Shown here: positions 43,173 through 50,756 of the stretch, one piece after another | How positions within the stretch are numbered: the first letter of the stretch is position 1 | How the letters are laid out: each line of letters starts with the position of its first letter | Assembly (NCBI GenBank): GCA_028820215.1 | Contig: JAPPKD010000131.1 | Location: 1 to 54,468 of the forward strand | Reading direction: 5' to 3' | DNA: 54,468 nt | Origin: Spirochaetaceae bacterium | Lineage (GTDB): Bacteria > Spirochaetota > Spirochaetia > SZUA-6 > Bin103 | Position numbers and translations under genes: made by a program | The notes under the pieces: generated by a model | Seen by the model: only the letters and a program-made list of their open reading frames with translations | Database searches by the model: none | What the model was told of the DNA's origin: nothing

Positions 43173-44270
43173 TCAGGTGAGCGACCAGCGGGTCGCCTGG
43201 ATGCTCGGCTTCCGGTCGGGCGGGGCGATCTGGTAGTAGACGGTCAGCAGCTCGCCCGGCGCCAGCTCGACGCTGGCGGGGTAGCCCAGGTCCCAGGTGG
43301 CCGGCCAGGGAAGCTCGATGTCCGGGGCGTCGTCGCGGAGCACGATCTCGTTGCCGGTGTCCCAGCTCGCGCCGCCGTCGAGGCTCAGGCAGGCGCGGTG
43401 GCCCATCGGCGGCACGCGCCGCCCGTAGGTGGCGAGCAGCGCCCCGCTCTCGAGCGTCAGCAGGTGCGCCGGATACCCCAGGATGGGCGTCGCGTGCGTC
43501 TCGGTCCAGGTGCGGCCGCCGTCGTCGCTCTCGGTCTGGCGCAGGTAGCGGTGCTCGGTAAACTGCTCCGGCTGGTAGCGCCACAGGCAGACCAGGCGGC
43601 CGTCAGGCAGCTCGGCGGGGTGCGGCTCGGCGACGGCGTGGACGGCGTGGTCGGCGGCCGCCAGTGGCACGGTGCCGATCTGCCGCCAGGAGCGCCCTTC
43701 GTCCACGGACTCGACGGCGAGCAACCGGTAGGGAGGATCGCCGGGTTTGTCGACGCCCAGGAACAGCAGGCGGCCGTCGCGGAGCTGGATGGGGCCGTGC
43801 GGGGCGGAGGCGATCGAGTCCACCGGCTCCTCCCAGGTGCGTCCGCCGTCGGTGGAGCGGCGGGTCCAGTTGCCGAGCCAGCGCTGCCTCTCCTTGTCAG
43901 ACACCGTGTCGAGGTATCGCTGCCAGGCGTCGACCTGTTCCGCCGGGTAGACCTTTCGGTAGCCGTCCAGCCTGGACCAGGTCGGCACGGTGAAGGAGCT
44001 CGCCACGATCACGCCCGAGCGCAGCACCAGGATGCCGGCGTCCCGGTCGTCGAGCGGCGTGTCGCGGATGGTCACAGGTTCCGACCAGGTCTCGCCGCCG
44101 TCGCCTGAGCGGATGAGCTGCGTCTTGCCGTACGGGCAGGAGTGCTCTTCCCGGTCGCCGGAGAAGACGACCAGCAGCTCGCCGTTCGCCCTGCGGGCGA
44201 TGGTGGGCCAGGAGAGGTAGCGCTCCGGCTGGCGGCAGATCACCGTGCTCCAGTGGATGTGTGCCCTCAC
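43173..44270 (-). CDS. Sialidase/neuraminidase-like BNR-repeat protein
   Basis: 365 residues from GTG 44270, chosen because GGGAGGT lies 4-10 bases upstream; the longer ATG start (44453) adds 61 residues with no sialidase similarity. Five Asp boxes (S-x-D-x-G-x-x-W type) are seen: SGDGGETW, STDGGRTW, SVDEGRSW, SDDGGRTW and SLDGGASW. The first domain contains WPTIARRANGELLVVFSGDR, the arginine- and aspartate-bearing opening of six-bladed propeller sialidases. No signal peptide, so it is probably cytoplasmic. It may be an exo-alpha-sialidase or another propeller glycosidase; bacterial exo-acting enzymes of this type also act on other sugars. Confidence 0.8.
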   Translation of the reverse strand: MRAHIHWSTVICRQPERYLSWPTIARRANGELLVVFSGDREEHSCPYGKTQLIRSGDGGETWSEPVTIRDTPLDDRDAGILVLRSGVIVASSFTVPTWSRLDGYRKVYPAEQVDAWQRYLDTVSDKERQRWLGNWTRRSTDGGRTWEEPVDSIASAPHGPIQLRDGRLLFLGVDKPGDPPYRLLAVESVDEGRSWRQIGTVPLAAADHAVHAVAEPHPAELPDGRLVCLWRYQPEQFTEHRYLRQTESDDGGRTWTETHATPILGYPAHLLTLESGALLATYGRRVPPMGHRACLSLDGGASWDTGNEIVLRDDAPDIELPWPATWDLGYPASVELAPGELLTVYYQIAPPDRKPSIQATRWSLT

Positions 44271-44274
44271 GTTG

Positions 44275-44281
44275 ACCTCCC
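44275..44281 (-). promoter_or_regulatory. Strong ribosome-binding site for sialidase-like gene
   Basis: GGGAGGT on the minus strand lies 4-10 bases before GTG 44270. It decides the start of the sialidase-like gene, which otherwise would be placed at an upstream ATG. Nothing else is recognised in the 230 bases between 44270 and 44501. Confidence 0.7.
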
Positions 44282-44500
44282 GTCCCCGGGGGATGATGCC
44301 CTGCTCGGCGGCGATGCGCACCCGCACGTAGTCCTCCACGCGCAGCGCCAGCAAGAGGCCGCGCATCTCGCGCGCCAAAGTGATCCAGGCGAGGACGGAA
44401 GGCATCATCGTGCTCGCCACGTAGCGTCGCGAGACCGAGTCAGATGCGTCCAAGTGTGGCAGAATTCGTCTCGTGTGACTCCCGACGAGCGCGAATTGCC

Positions 44501-45112
44501 GTGAGATCCTCGCGAGTCATACTCCTGAACGGGCCGAGCAGCTCCGGAAAGACGACCCTGGGCCGCGCCGTACAGTCCGCGTTGGGCTCGCCGTTCTTCT
44601 ACTTTTCTTCCGATCAACTCGTCGATGCGGATGTTCTGCCGTCCGTGGATCGCACGGCGAAGACCGGGGAGTGGTCGTGGCGGACCATCCGGCCGCGCTT
44701 CTTCGACGGATTCCACCGCGGTGCCGCGGCAATCGCCGATGCCGGCAACGACCTGATCATCGAGCACGTGATCGAGTTCCGGAGCTGGTACCTCGATCTC
44801 GTGACGCTGCTCCGCCATCACTCGGTGTTCTTCGTCGGCGTGCATTGTGAGATCAGCGAGTTGGAACGAAGAGAGCAGCTTCGGGGCGATCGAAGAGTCG
44901 GCGAGGGCCGCTCGCATCTGGAGGATGGCGTGCACACGTGGGGCCGGTACGATGTCGAGGTCGATACCTCCCGCTTGTCCCGGGACGGGGCGAGAGACAG
45001 AGTGGTCGAGGGCTTTCGGCTCCATGATCCCGTGCGCGGTGCATTCCGGTCGGCATGGCTCGACCTGGAGCGGGGAGGATCGGCTCCTTCGCGCAGCGGC
45101 AATCGGCCTTGA
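44501..45112 (+). CDS. Chloramphenicol phosphotransferase-like P-loop kinase
   Basis: 203 residues from GTG 44501. Walker A is NGPSSSGKTT (residues about 10-19), and the pattern FFYFSSDQLVDADVLP plus LIIEHVIEFRSWYLD is that of the CPT family (PF07931-like). The same family contains small-molecule kinases, including chloramphenicol 3-O-phosphotransferase and relatives of unknown role. The C-terminal GVHTWGRYDVEVDTSRLS resembles the family's nucleotide lid. Identity as a resistance enzyme should not be assumed. It precedes the SAF-domain oxidoreductase by 33 bases on the same strand; codon bias is modest. Confidence 0.7.
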   Translation: MRSSRVILLNGPSSSGKTTLGRAVQSALGSPFFYFSSDQLVDADVLPSVDRTAKTGEWSWRTIRPRFFDGFHRGAAAIADAGNDLIIEHVIEFRSWYLDLVTLLRHHSVFFVGVHCEISELERREQLRGDRRVGEGRSHLEDGVHTWGRYDVEVDTSRLSRDGARDRVVEGFRLHDPVRGAFRSAWLDLERGGSAPSRSGNRP

Positions 45113-45144
45113 CACGTTCCGTCCAATTCGGCCCGTAGTTCGAC

Positions 45145-46458
45145 ATGTATCGACTCCTGAAAGCACGCGAGTCCGATCCCGTGCGCGTCGCCGTGATCGG
45201 CGCAGGCAAATTCTCCTCCATGTTCCTTGCGCAGGTGCGCACGACGCCCGGCATGCGCGTCGTGGGCGTGTGCGATCTGGCCCCGGAGCGGGCGCAGGCC
45301 ACGCTACGGCGGTCGGGCTGGAGCGATGAGGAGATCGCGGAGATCGCCTTGTACCCGGACGCGGAAGCCGTAATCCGCCAGGGCGATCCCGAGGTGGTGG
45401 TCGAGGCGACCGGCGATCCGGTCGCCGGGGTGCGCCACGCGCTTGCCTGCATCGCCGCCGGCCGGCACGTGGTCATGGTCAACGTGGAGGCGGACGTGCT
45501 GGCCGGCCCGCTGCTGGCTCGCCGCGCGGCCGAGGCCGATACGGTGTACTCGCTGGCCTACGGTGATCAGCCGGCCCTGATCGTGGAGCTGGTCGACTGG
45601 GCGCGCATCTGCGGGTTCGAGGTGGTGTGCGCCGGCAAGGGCACGAAGTACCTGCCGGCCTTCCATGCCTCCACGCCGGACACCGTCTGGCAGCACTACG
45701 GGATCAGCCCGGAGCGCGCCGCGAGCGGCGGCATGAACGCCAGGATGTTCAACTCCTTCCTGGACGGCACCAAGTCGGCGATCGAGATGGCCGCGGTGGC
45801 AAACGCGACCGGGCTGCAGCCGGCGACCGGCGGGCTGTGCTTTCCGCCGTGCGGGAGCGACGATCTGGCCGAGACGCTGAAGCCGGCCGGCGACGGCGGA
45901 ACGCTGCCGCACGCGGGCGCGGTGGAGGTGGTCTCGTCACTGCAGCGTGACGGCAGTCCGGTCGAGCACGATCTGCGCCGGGGCGTGTTCGTGACGTTCG
46001 CCGCCCCCTCGGACTATGCGGCGGCCTGCTTCGGCGAGTACGGCGTCCCCACCGATCAGAGCGGCCGGTACGCGGCGCTGTATCGCCCCGCGCACCTGAT
46101 CGGGTTGGAGCTCGGCATCAGCATCGCCTCCGCGGTACTGCGTGGCGAGCCTACCGGCGCGCCTGAGGGGTTCGCCGCCGACGTGGTGGCGGTCGCCAAG
46201 CGCGACCTCCGCGCAGGCGAGGTGTTGGACGGCGAGGGCGGCTCGACCGTCTGGGGCCGCCTGATGCCGTCCGCTGATTCCCTGGCAGCCGACACCCTGC
46301 CGATCGGCCTGGCGGCGGGCGCGACCCTGAAGCGGCCGATCGCGGCCGGAGAGACGGTCACGCGCGCCGGCGTGGAGCTGCAGGTTCCCGCCGACGTCCT
46401 GGAGATCCGAAGGGAGATGGAGTGCCGAGCGGTGCCGGAAAACCTCAAGTATCGGTAA
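45145..46458 (+). CDS. NAD(P)-dependent oxidoreductase with C-terminal SAF domain
   Basis: 437 residues from ATG 45145. The N-terminal Rossmann motif is PVRVAVIGAGKFSSMFLA and GRHVVMVNVEADVLAGPLL is the second strand. CAGKGTKYLPAFHASTP and SFLDGTKSAIEMAAVANATG are core features of a homoserine-dehydrogenase-like catalytic domain. The C-terminal 90 residues (VVAVAKRDLRAGEVLDGEGG through AGVELQVPADVLEI) form a SAF domain, as in sugar-acid dehydratases and related enzymes. Such proteins are annotated as SAF-domain oxidoreductases of unassigned substrate. A small gap to the CPT-like kinase upstream suggests co-transcription. Confidence 0.75.
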   Translation: MYRLLKARESDPVRVAVIGAGKFSSMFLAQVRTTPGMRVVGVCDLAPERAQATLRRSGWSDEEIAEIALYPDAEAVIRQGDPEVVVEATGDPVAGVRHALACIAAGRHVVMVNVEADVLAGPLLARRAAEADTVYSLAYGDQPALIVELVDWARICGFEVVCAGKGTKYLPAFHASTPDTVWQHYGISPERAASGGMNARMFNSFLDGTKSAIEMAAVANATGLQPATGGLCFPPCGSDDLAETLKPAGDGGTLPHAGAVEVVSSLQRDGSPVEHDLRRGVFVTFAAPSDYAAACFGEYGVPTDQSGRYAALYRPAHLIGLELGISIASAVLRGEPTGAPEGFAADVVAVAKRDLRAGEVLDGEGGSTVWGRLMPSADSLAADTLPIGLAAGATLKRPIAAGETVTRAGVELQVPADVLEIRREMECRAVPENLKYR

Positions 46459-46548
46459 GCAGCGTCAACTGCCGCTCATCGATCGCGGCTGCCGCGTGCG
46501 CAAGCGCGCTTATCGGACATCCCCGGCGTCCAGCTCGGGATGTGACGC

Positions 46549-47847
46549 TTACGCGGGCGGCCCTCGCCGTGAGGTTCGCTCCGAGTGGCGGTCGCGGTGA
46601 TGGGCGAAGCAGAGCAATCTGAGATTCTCGGGCTCCGCACCGCCGCCCAGGGCGTACGGGAGCACGTGATCGATCTGCAGCAGGTGCCGTGACGGGCATC
46701 GGTGCCCGCCGCGTGGATCGACATAGCGGCAGCGTCCCTCGTCGCGCTGCCAGACCTCTCGCCTGACTGCCGCGGGAATGGCGCGCTTGGCCCGTGCGCC
46801 CTCCTTCGGCGCCGAAGTGAGGACCTCTATCGGCCGTGCCGTTCGCGTCCGTGCAGACGGTGCTGGGCTGTACGAATCGCGGTCCGTCTTCGTCGCCGGA
46901 GCGCCGGTGCTGCCGGTCCGGTCAATCCGCTTCGACGCCGAAGTGGCTCCGCGGTCCGCGGAGGCAGACTGTTCCGGCGCCGATGCAGCGGCCGGGTCGG
47001 AGATTGCCTCCTGCGCCGCCGCGGGGCGGTCGGGACCCACGGAAGCGCCGCGCGCGCGTCCACGGCGCGGCGGACGGCCGGGATCGTGGCGGTCGAGTCC
47101 CTCCTGCACCAAGCGCCCCACGAGCTGCCCCAGCGTCATGCGCGGATCGACGTGCGAGAGCAGCCCCTTGAGCAGCTCCAGCCCGCGCTGGCAGTCCGCG
47201 TCGATGACCGCCTTGAGCTCCCAGCGTCCCTCGCCCAGCGCCCGCACCCGATCCGCCGGTACCGCCAGCGCAGGATCCACATCGGCCAGCATCTGCATCA
47301 CCTGCCGCGTGCTCTTGCCGGCCGCCTGCTCCACCAGCGCCTTCTGCGCCGATGCGTCCAGAGCCAATTTCGGGTCGGATTCCAATGTCGGTGCCGGCTT
47401 CCGATGGGCCGACCGTGCTGGAGGCGGTCGCGTCGAGCCGTTCGGCCGCACGGCCGAGCCGGTCCCGCCCCCGCGTGCCTCTCGCGCTCGTTCGCGCTCG
47501 CGCCGCTCAAAGGCGTGCTGCAGCTGCGCGGCTGCGTCCAGGGTCAGCGAGCCGTCCCAGAGCCGCTCGCGCACGCGGTCGATCCTCGTGCACAGCTTCA
47601 TGGCGTTGATCCATCGCCACGTGGCGGCGTCGCTGTAGCCGAGCCCACGCTTGACGTAGTCGAACAGGCTGGAAAAACCTCGCCGCAGGTAGACGCGCCG
47701 GGTTTCGATCTCGATCAGGTGATCGATGACGAAGACGTGGGCTTGGTGATCGAGGCGCGCCAACCTGCCGGTCTGCTCTATGAGCTCATCGTCGGAGAGG
47801 GCGCACACGGTGGACGTGATCGTGCTCTTGATGGCGGAGAATAACAT
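46549..47847 (-). CDS. HNH endonuclease signature protein (DUF222-like N-terminus)
   Basis: 432 residues from ATG 47847. The N-terminus DHLIEIETRRVYLRRGFSSL followed by FDYVKRGLGYSDAATWRW matches HNH proteins with a DUF222-type helical domain. A low-complexity Arg/Ala/Pro linker occupies about residues 250-340. The HNH motif is CRYVDPRGGHRC, then LLQIDHVLPYALGGGAEPEN and LLCFAHHRDRH, with two metal-binding Cys and the catalytic His. Such proteins are abundant in bacterial genomes and may be domesticated mobile or defence-related genes. It stands alone; a good promoter lies directly before it. The AT-rich upstream DNA contrasts with the GC-rich window. Confidence 0.85.
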   Translation of the reverse strand: MLFSAIKSTITSTVCALSDDELIEQTGRLARLDHQAHVFVIDHLIEIETRRVYLRRGFSSLFDYVKRGLGYSDAATWRWINAMKLCTRIDRVRERLWDGSLTLDAAAQLQHAFERRERERAREARGGGTGSAVRPNGSTRPPPARSAHRKPAPTLESDPKLALDASAQKALVEQAAGKSTRQVMQMLADVDPALAVPADRVRALGEGRWELKAVIDADCQRGLELLKGLLSHVDPRMTLGQLVGRLVQEGLDRHDPGRPPRRGRARGASVGPDRPAAAQEAISDPAAASAPEQSASADRGATSASKRIDRTGSTGAPATKTDRDSYSPAPSARTRTARPIEVLTSAPKEGARAKRAIPAAVRREVWQRDEGRCRYVDPRGGHRCPSRHLLQIDHVLPYALGGGAEPENLRLLCFAHHRDRHSERTSRRGPPA

Positions 47848-47881
47848 GAATAAATATATAAATATAAGTGATTTGAGTCAA
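47848..47881 (-). promoter_or_regulatory. AT-rich sigma70-like promoter, apparently leaderless
   Basis: On the minus strand TTGACT (47881-47876) and TATATT (47858-47853) are separated by 17 bases, matching a strong sigma70 spacing. The transcription start would fall at about 47846-47848, on or next to the ATG of the HNH gene, so the mRNA would be leaderless unless a later start codon is used. The block is AT-rich amid GC-rich DNA. Confidence 0.65.
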
Positions 47882-48114
47882 TAGTGGGCGTATGGCAGGG
47901 CGGTCGTTCGGCAGCCGTCTCCGCGTTCCTGTGGGTGCGAGTCCGAGGCTGTTCGTACAGCCGTGCGCAGGGCCGACGCGATCGGCCGACCGCGCGCCGA
48001 TGAAGCCGCCTGCGGAACAGTGGGCATCGCCACACAGCGCTGGAGCGGATCCGAATCAGCAGTGAGCCACCGGACTATCGGAAGCCCCTCTGCTTTTCTT
48101 ATACAGTCACGAAG

Positions 48115-49119
48115 ATGAGCCCGAGTCCGACATCGACCGCCGCGATCGTCTTTCCCGCCGTGGGCGAGGTGGAGTTGCGCGACGTGTCGTTGCCGACGAT
48201 GGGGCCGGACGATGTGCTGGTAGAGGTCGAGCACACCACGATCAGCGCCGGCACCGAGCTGCACTGCCTGCACGGGACCATCCGCCTGGGCGCAGGCACC
48301 GTCCGCTTCCCGTTCACGCCCGGCTACCAGGCGGCCGGCCGCGTGCGCGCCGCGGGAGACGCGGTGACCGAAATCGCGGTGGGGGACCGGGTGTTCAGTG
48401 CACGCTGCAAGCAGCCGCCGGGCTGGGAAGGCGGCTGGTGGGCCGGTCACTGCGCCTGGCATGTCGCGGCGGCGGCCGACGTGATTCCGCTGCCGTCCGC
48501 CGTCGACACGCAGAGCGCCTCGGCCCTGCTGCTGGCGCAGGTGGGCTACAACGGCGGCGCGCGGCCGCCGGTCGCCGCCGGCGACGCCGCGCTGGTCATC
48601 GGCGACGGGCTGGTGGGACAGTGGGCGGCGCAGGTGCTGCGCCACCGCGGAGCGCGGGTGTTGCTGGCCGGGCACCGCCGCCGGCGGCTGGAGATCGCTG
48701 CCGAGCACAGCGCCGACGAGGTGGTCGACACCCATGCCGAGGACCTGGGCGAGTGGGTCCGGAGCCGCGCCCCGGCAGGCCTGCGCATCGCGGCGGAGAC
48801 CACGGGGAAGACCGATCTCGTCCGCGACGCTGCAGCCCTGCTGGTACACGACGGTCATCTTGTCGTCCTGGGTTACTATTCGCCGGGCGCCTGCGAGGTT
48901 GACATCCACTGGCTGCGGGCGGGGGAGACCACGACCCACTTCCCGAACGGCCAGCGGCGTGACCGGATGGAGCGGACGCTCGCCCTGATCGAGCAGGGAG
49001 TGGTGAAGGTGGACGAACTGGTCACCCATCGCTTCGCGCCGGCGGATGCCGCGACCGCCTACCGGATGCTGCAGCAGGATCCGGACACGCTGGGCGTAAC
49101 GATCGATTGGAGCCGATGA
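48115..49119 (+). CDS. Medium-chain (MDR) zinc-type dehydrogenase, cys operon leader gene
   Basis: 334 residues from ATG 48115. The dinucleotide-binding motif is AALVIGDGLVGQWAAQVLR. TTISAGTELHCLHGTIRLG precedes a FPFTPGYQAAGRV segment that replaces the catalytic zinc motif of alcohol dehydrogenases, as in the MDR protein at 40364. The gene precedes cysH by 10 bases on the same strand, so it is part of the operon MDR-cysH-cysD-cysN-Gfo. The natural substrate is unknown; linkage to sulfate assimilation suggests either a sulfur-compound oxidoreductase or a neighbour sharing regulation. About 230 bases upstream hold no recognised gene; I see no riboswitch there. Confidence 0.8.
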   Translation: MSPSPTSTAAIVFPAVGEVELRDVSLPTMGPDDVLVEVEHTTISAGTELHCLHGTIRLGAGTVRFPFTPGYQAAGRVRAAGDAVTEIAVGDRVFSARCKQPPGWEGGWWAGHCAWHVAAAADVIPLPSAVDTQSASALLLAQVGYNGGARPPVAAGDAALVIGDGLVGQWAAQVLRHRGARVLLAGHRRRRLEIAAEHSADEVVDTHAEDLGEWVRSRAPAGLRIAAETTGKTDLVRDAAALLVHDGHLVVLGYYSPGACEVDIHWLRAGETTTHFPNGQRRDRMERTLALIEQGVVKVDELVTHRFAPADAATAYRMLQQDPDTLGVTIDWSR

Positions 49120-49129
49120 AGAGATACGG

Positions 49130-49849
49130 ATGCAGGTAAACCAGGCCGAGATCGAGCGGCTGAACGCCGTCGCCGCCGACGGCGCGGAGGCCTTGCTCCG
49201 CGCCCTGGTGGAACGCCACGGCCGCGCGGTGAAGCTGGCGTCCTCGCTGGGAGCCGAGGACCAGGTGCTGAGCCACATGCTGCTCGGCATCGACCCGCAC
49301 GCATCCATCTTCGTGCTGGACACCGGCCGCCTGCACCAGGAGACCTACGACCTGATGGCGCGCATGATGAGCCGTTACCACATGCACTACGAGGTGCTGT
49401 TCCCGGAGGCCGGCGCGGTGCAGGAGATGGTGCGCGACGCCGGTCCCAACCTCTTCTACGAGAGCGTGGAGCATCGCCACCGCTGCTGCGGCGTCCGCAA
49501 GGTGGAGCCGCTGCGCCGCGCGCTCGCATGCGCCGCCGCCTGGATCACCGGGCTGCGCCGCGCGCAGAGCCCGGACCGCGCCGACACCCCGTGCGTGGAG
49601 TGGGACTCCGCGCACGGCGCGATCAAGGCCAATCCGCTGGCCGCATGGACGGAAGAACAGGTGTGGGACTACCTGCGCGCTCACGACGTGCCCTCCAATG
49701 TCCTGCACGACCGCGGATTCCTGAGCATCGGCTGCGCTCCCTGCACGCGCGCGGTCGAGCCGGGCGAGGATCCGCGCGCCGGGCGCTGGTGGTGGGAGCA
49801 GGACGCCGTCAAGGAGTGCGGGCTGCACGTGGCCGCACATGTCGTATGA
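49130..49849 (+). CDS. cysH: APS reductase (adenylyl-sulfate reductase, CysH)
   Basis: 239 residues from ATG 49130. Cys119-Cys120 in [12 protein letters not shown], Cys202 and Cys205 in [16 protein letters not shown] make the four-cysteine ligand set for a [4Fe-4S] cluster, and Cys230 in KECGLH is the catalytic thiol. The presence of the CC...CxxC set identifies an APS reductase rather than the Fe-S-free PAPS reductase. [13 protein letters not shown] and [14 protein letters not shown] are the nucleotide-binding pieces of the family. It reduces APS to sulfite with thioredoxin. It is followed by cysD, whose ORF overlaps its end. Confidence 0.92.
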   Translation: MQVNQAEIERLNAVAADGAEALLRALVERHGRAVKLASSLGAEDQVLSHMLLGIDPHASIFVLDTGRLHQETYDLMARMMSRYHMHYEVLFPEAGAVQEMVRDAGPNLFYESVEHRHRCCGVRKVEPLRRALACAAAWITGLRRAQSPDRADTPCVEWDSAHGAIKANPLAAWTEEQVWDYLRAHDVPSNVLHDRGFLSIGCAPCTRAVEPGEDPRAGRWWWEQDAVKECGLHVAAHVV

Positions 49850-49859
49850 GGGCCGCCTC

Positions 49860-50756
49860 GTGACCGCCGCCCCGATGACGGCGCTGCAGCGCCTGGAGGC
49901 GCAGAGCGTCTACATCCTGCGCGAGGCGTACCGGGAGTTCTCGCGCCTCTGCATGCTGTGGTCGATCGGCAAGGACTCGACCGTGCTGCTGTGGCTGACC
50001 CGCAAGGCGTTCTTCGGGGCGGTGCCGTTTCCGCTGGTGCACATCGACACCTCGTTCAAGATCCCGGAGATGATCGCCTACCGCGACCAGCTCGTCCGCG
50101 ACTGGCGGCTCGACCTGATCTACGGCGAGAACCGTGCCGCCCTGGACGCGAAGCAGACCTTCCCGGCGGGCGCGCTGTCGCGGATCGCCTGCTGCAAGGC
50201 GCTGAAGACCGACGCGCTGGTCAACACGCTGTCCGGCGCCTGGCCGCGCTACCGCTTCGACCACGAAGAGGACCGCTACGTCCAGGACGCCAACACCGAG
50301 CCGTACACCGGGGTGATCGTCGGCGCCCGCGCGGACGAGGAGGGTAGCCGCTCCAAGGAGCGCTACTTCTCGCCCCGCGACCAGCACAGCGACTGGGACA
50401 TCGGCGACCAGCCGCCCGAGCTGTGGAACCAGTTCAAGACCGACTTCGCGCCCGGCACCCACGTGCGCGTCCACCCGCTGCTGGACTGGACGGAGCTCAA
50501 CATCTGGGAGTACATCGAGGCGGAACAGATCCCGGTGGTGCCACTCTATTTCGACCAGGGCGACGGCACCCGCTACCGCTCGCTGGGCTGCTACCCGTGC
50601 ACGACGCCGGTCGAGTCGACCGCCTCCACCGTGGGGGAGATCGTGGAGGAACTCCGCACCGGCAGGTTCTCGAGGATCGCCGAGCGGGCCGGCCGCGAGC
50701 AGGACAAGGAGGGCGACGGCACCCTCGAGACACTGCGGCGCGAGGGGTACATGTGA
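49860..50756 (+). CDS. cysD: Sulfate adenylyltransferase subunit 2 (CysD)
   Basis: 298 residues from GTG 49860, chosen because GAGGG lies 7 bases upstream (49848-49852). ATG 49839 lies inside cysH with no such site, and ATG 49875 ([19 protein letters not shown]) is a further option. The PP-loop signature is [34 protein letters not shown] and [20 protein letters not shown] are conserved CysD features, and [18 protein letters not shown] is the C-terminal cysteine region. Catalyses adenylation of sulfate to APS with CysN. Its stop (TGA 50754-50756) shares a base with the CysN ATG. Confidence 0.92.
   Translation: MTAAPMTALQRLEAQSVYILREAYREFSRLCMLWSIGKDSTVLLWLTRKAFFGAVPFPLVHIDTSFKIPEMIAYRDQLVRDWRLDLIYGENRAALDAKQTFPAGALSRIACCKALKTDALVNTLSGAWPRYRFDHEEDRYVQDANTEPYTGVIVGARADEEGSRSKERYFSPRDQHSDWDIGDQPPELWNQFKTDFAPGTHVRVHPLLDWTELNIWEYIEAEQIPVVPLYFDQGDGTRYRSLGCYPCTTPVESTASTVGEIVEELRTGRFSRIAERAGREQDKEGDGTLETLRREGYM

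Noticed and set aside
44271..44500. An N-terminal extension of the sialidase (ATG 44453) or a separate small protein
   Set aside because: The extra 61 residues have no sialidase similarity, and a strong GGGAGGT lies directly before GTG 44270, so the shorter start is preferred. The remaining bases show no other gene.
46517..46543. A hairpin-like ACATCCC...GGGATGT between convergent genes
   Set aside because: Only 7 bp with a 13-base loop and no T tract, so it is too weak to call a terminator.
47882..48114. A riboswitch or leader RNA upstream of the cys operon
   Set aside because: I looked for SAM-type and cobalamin-type conserved sequences and saw none. The stretch holds no gene I can support.
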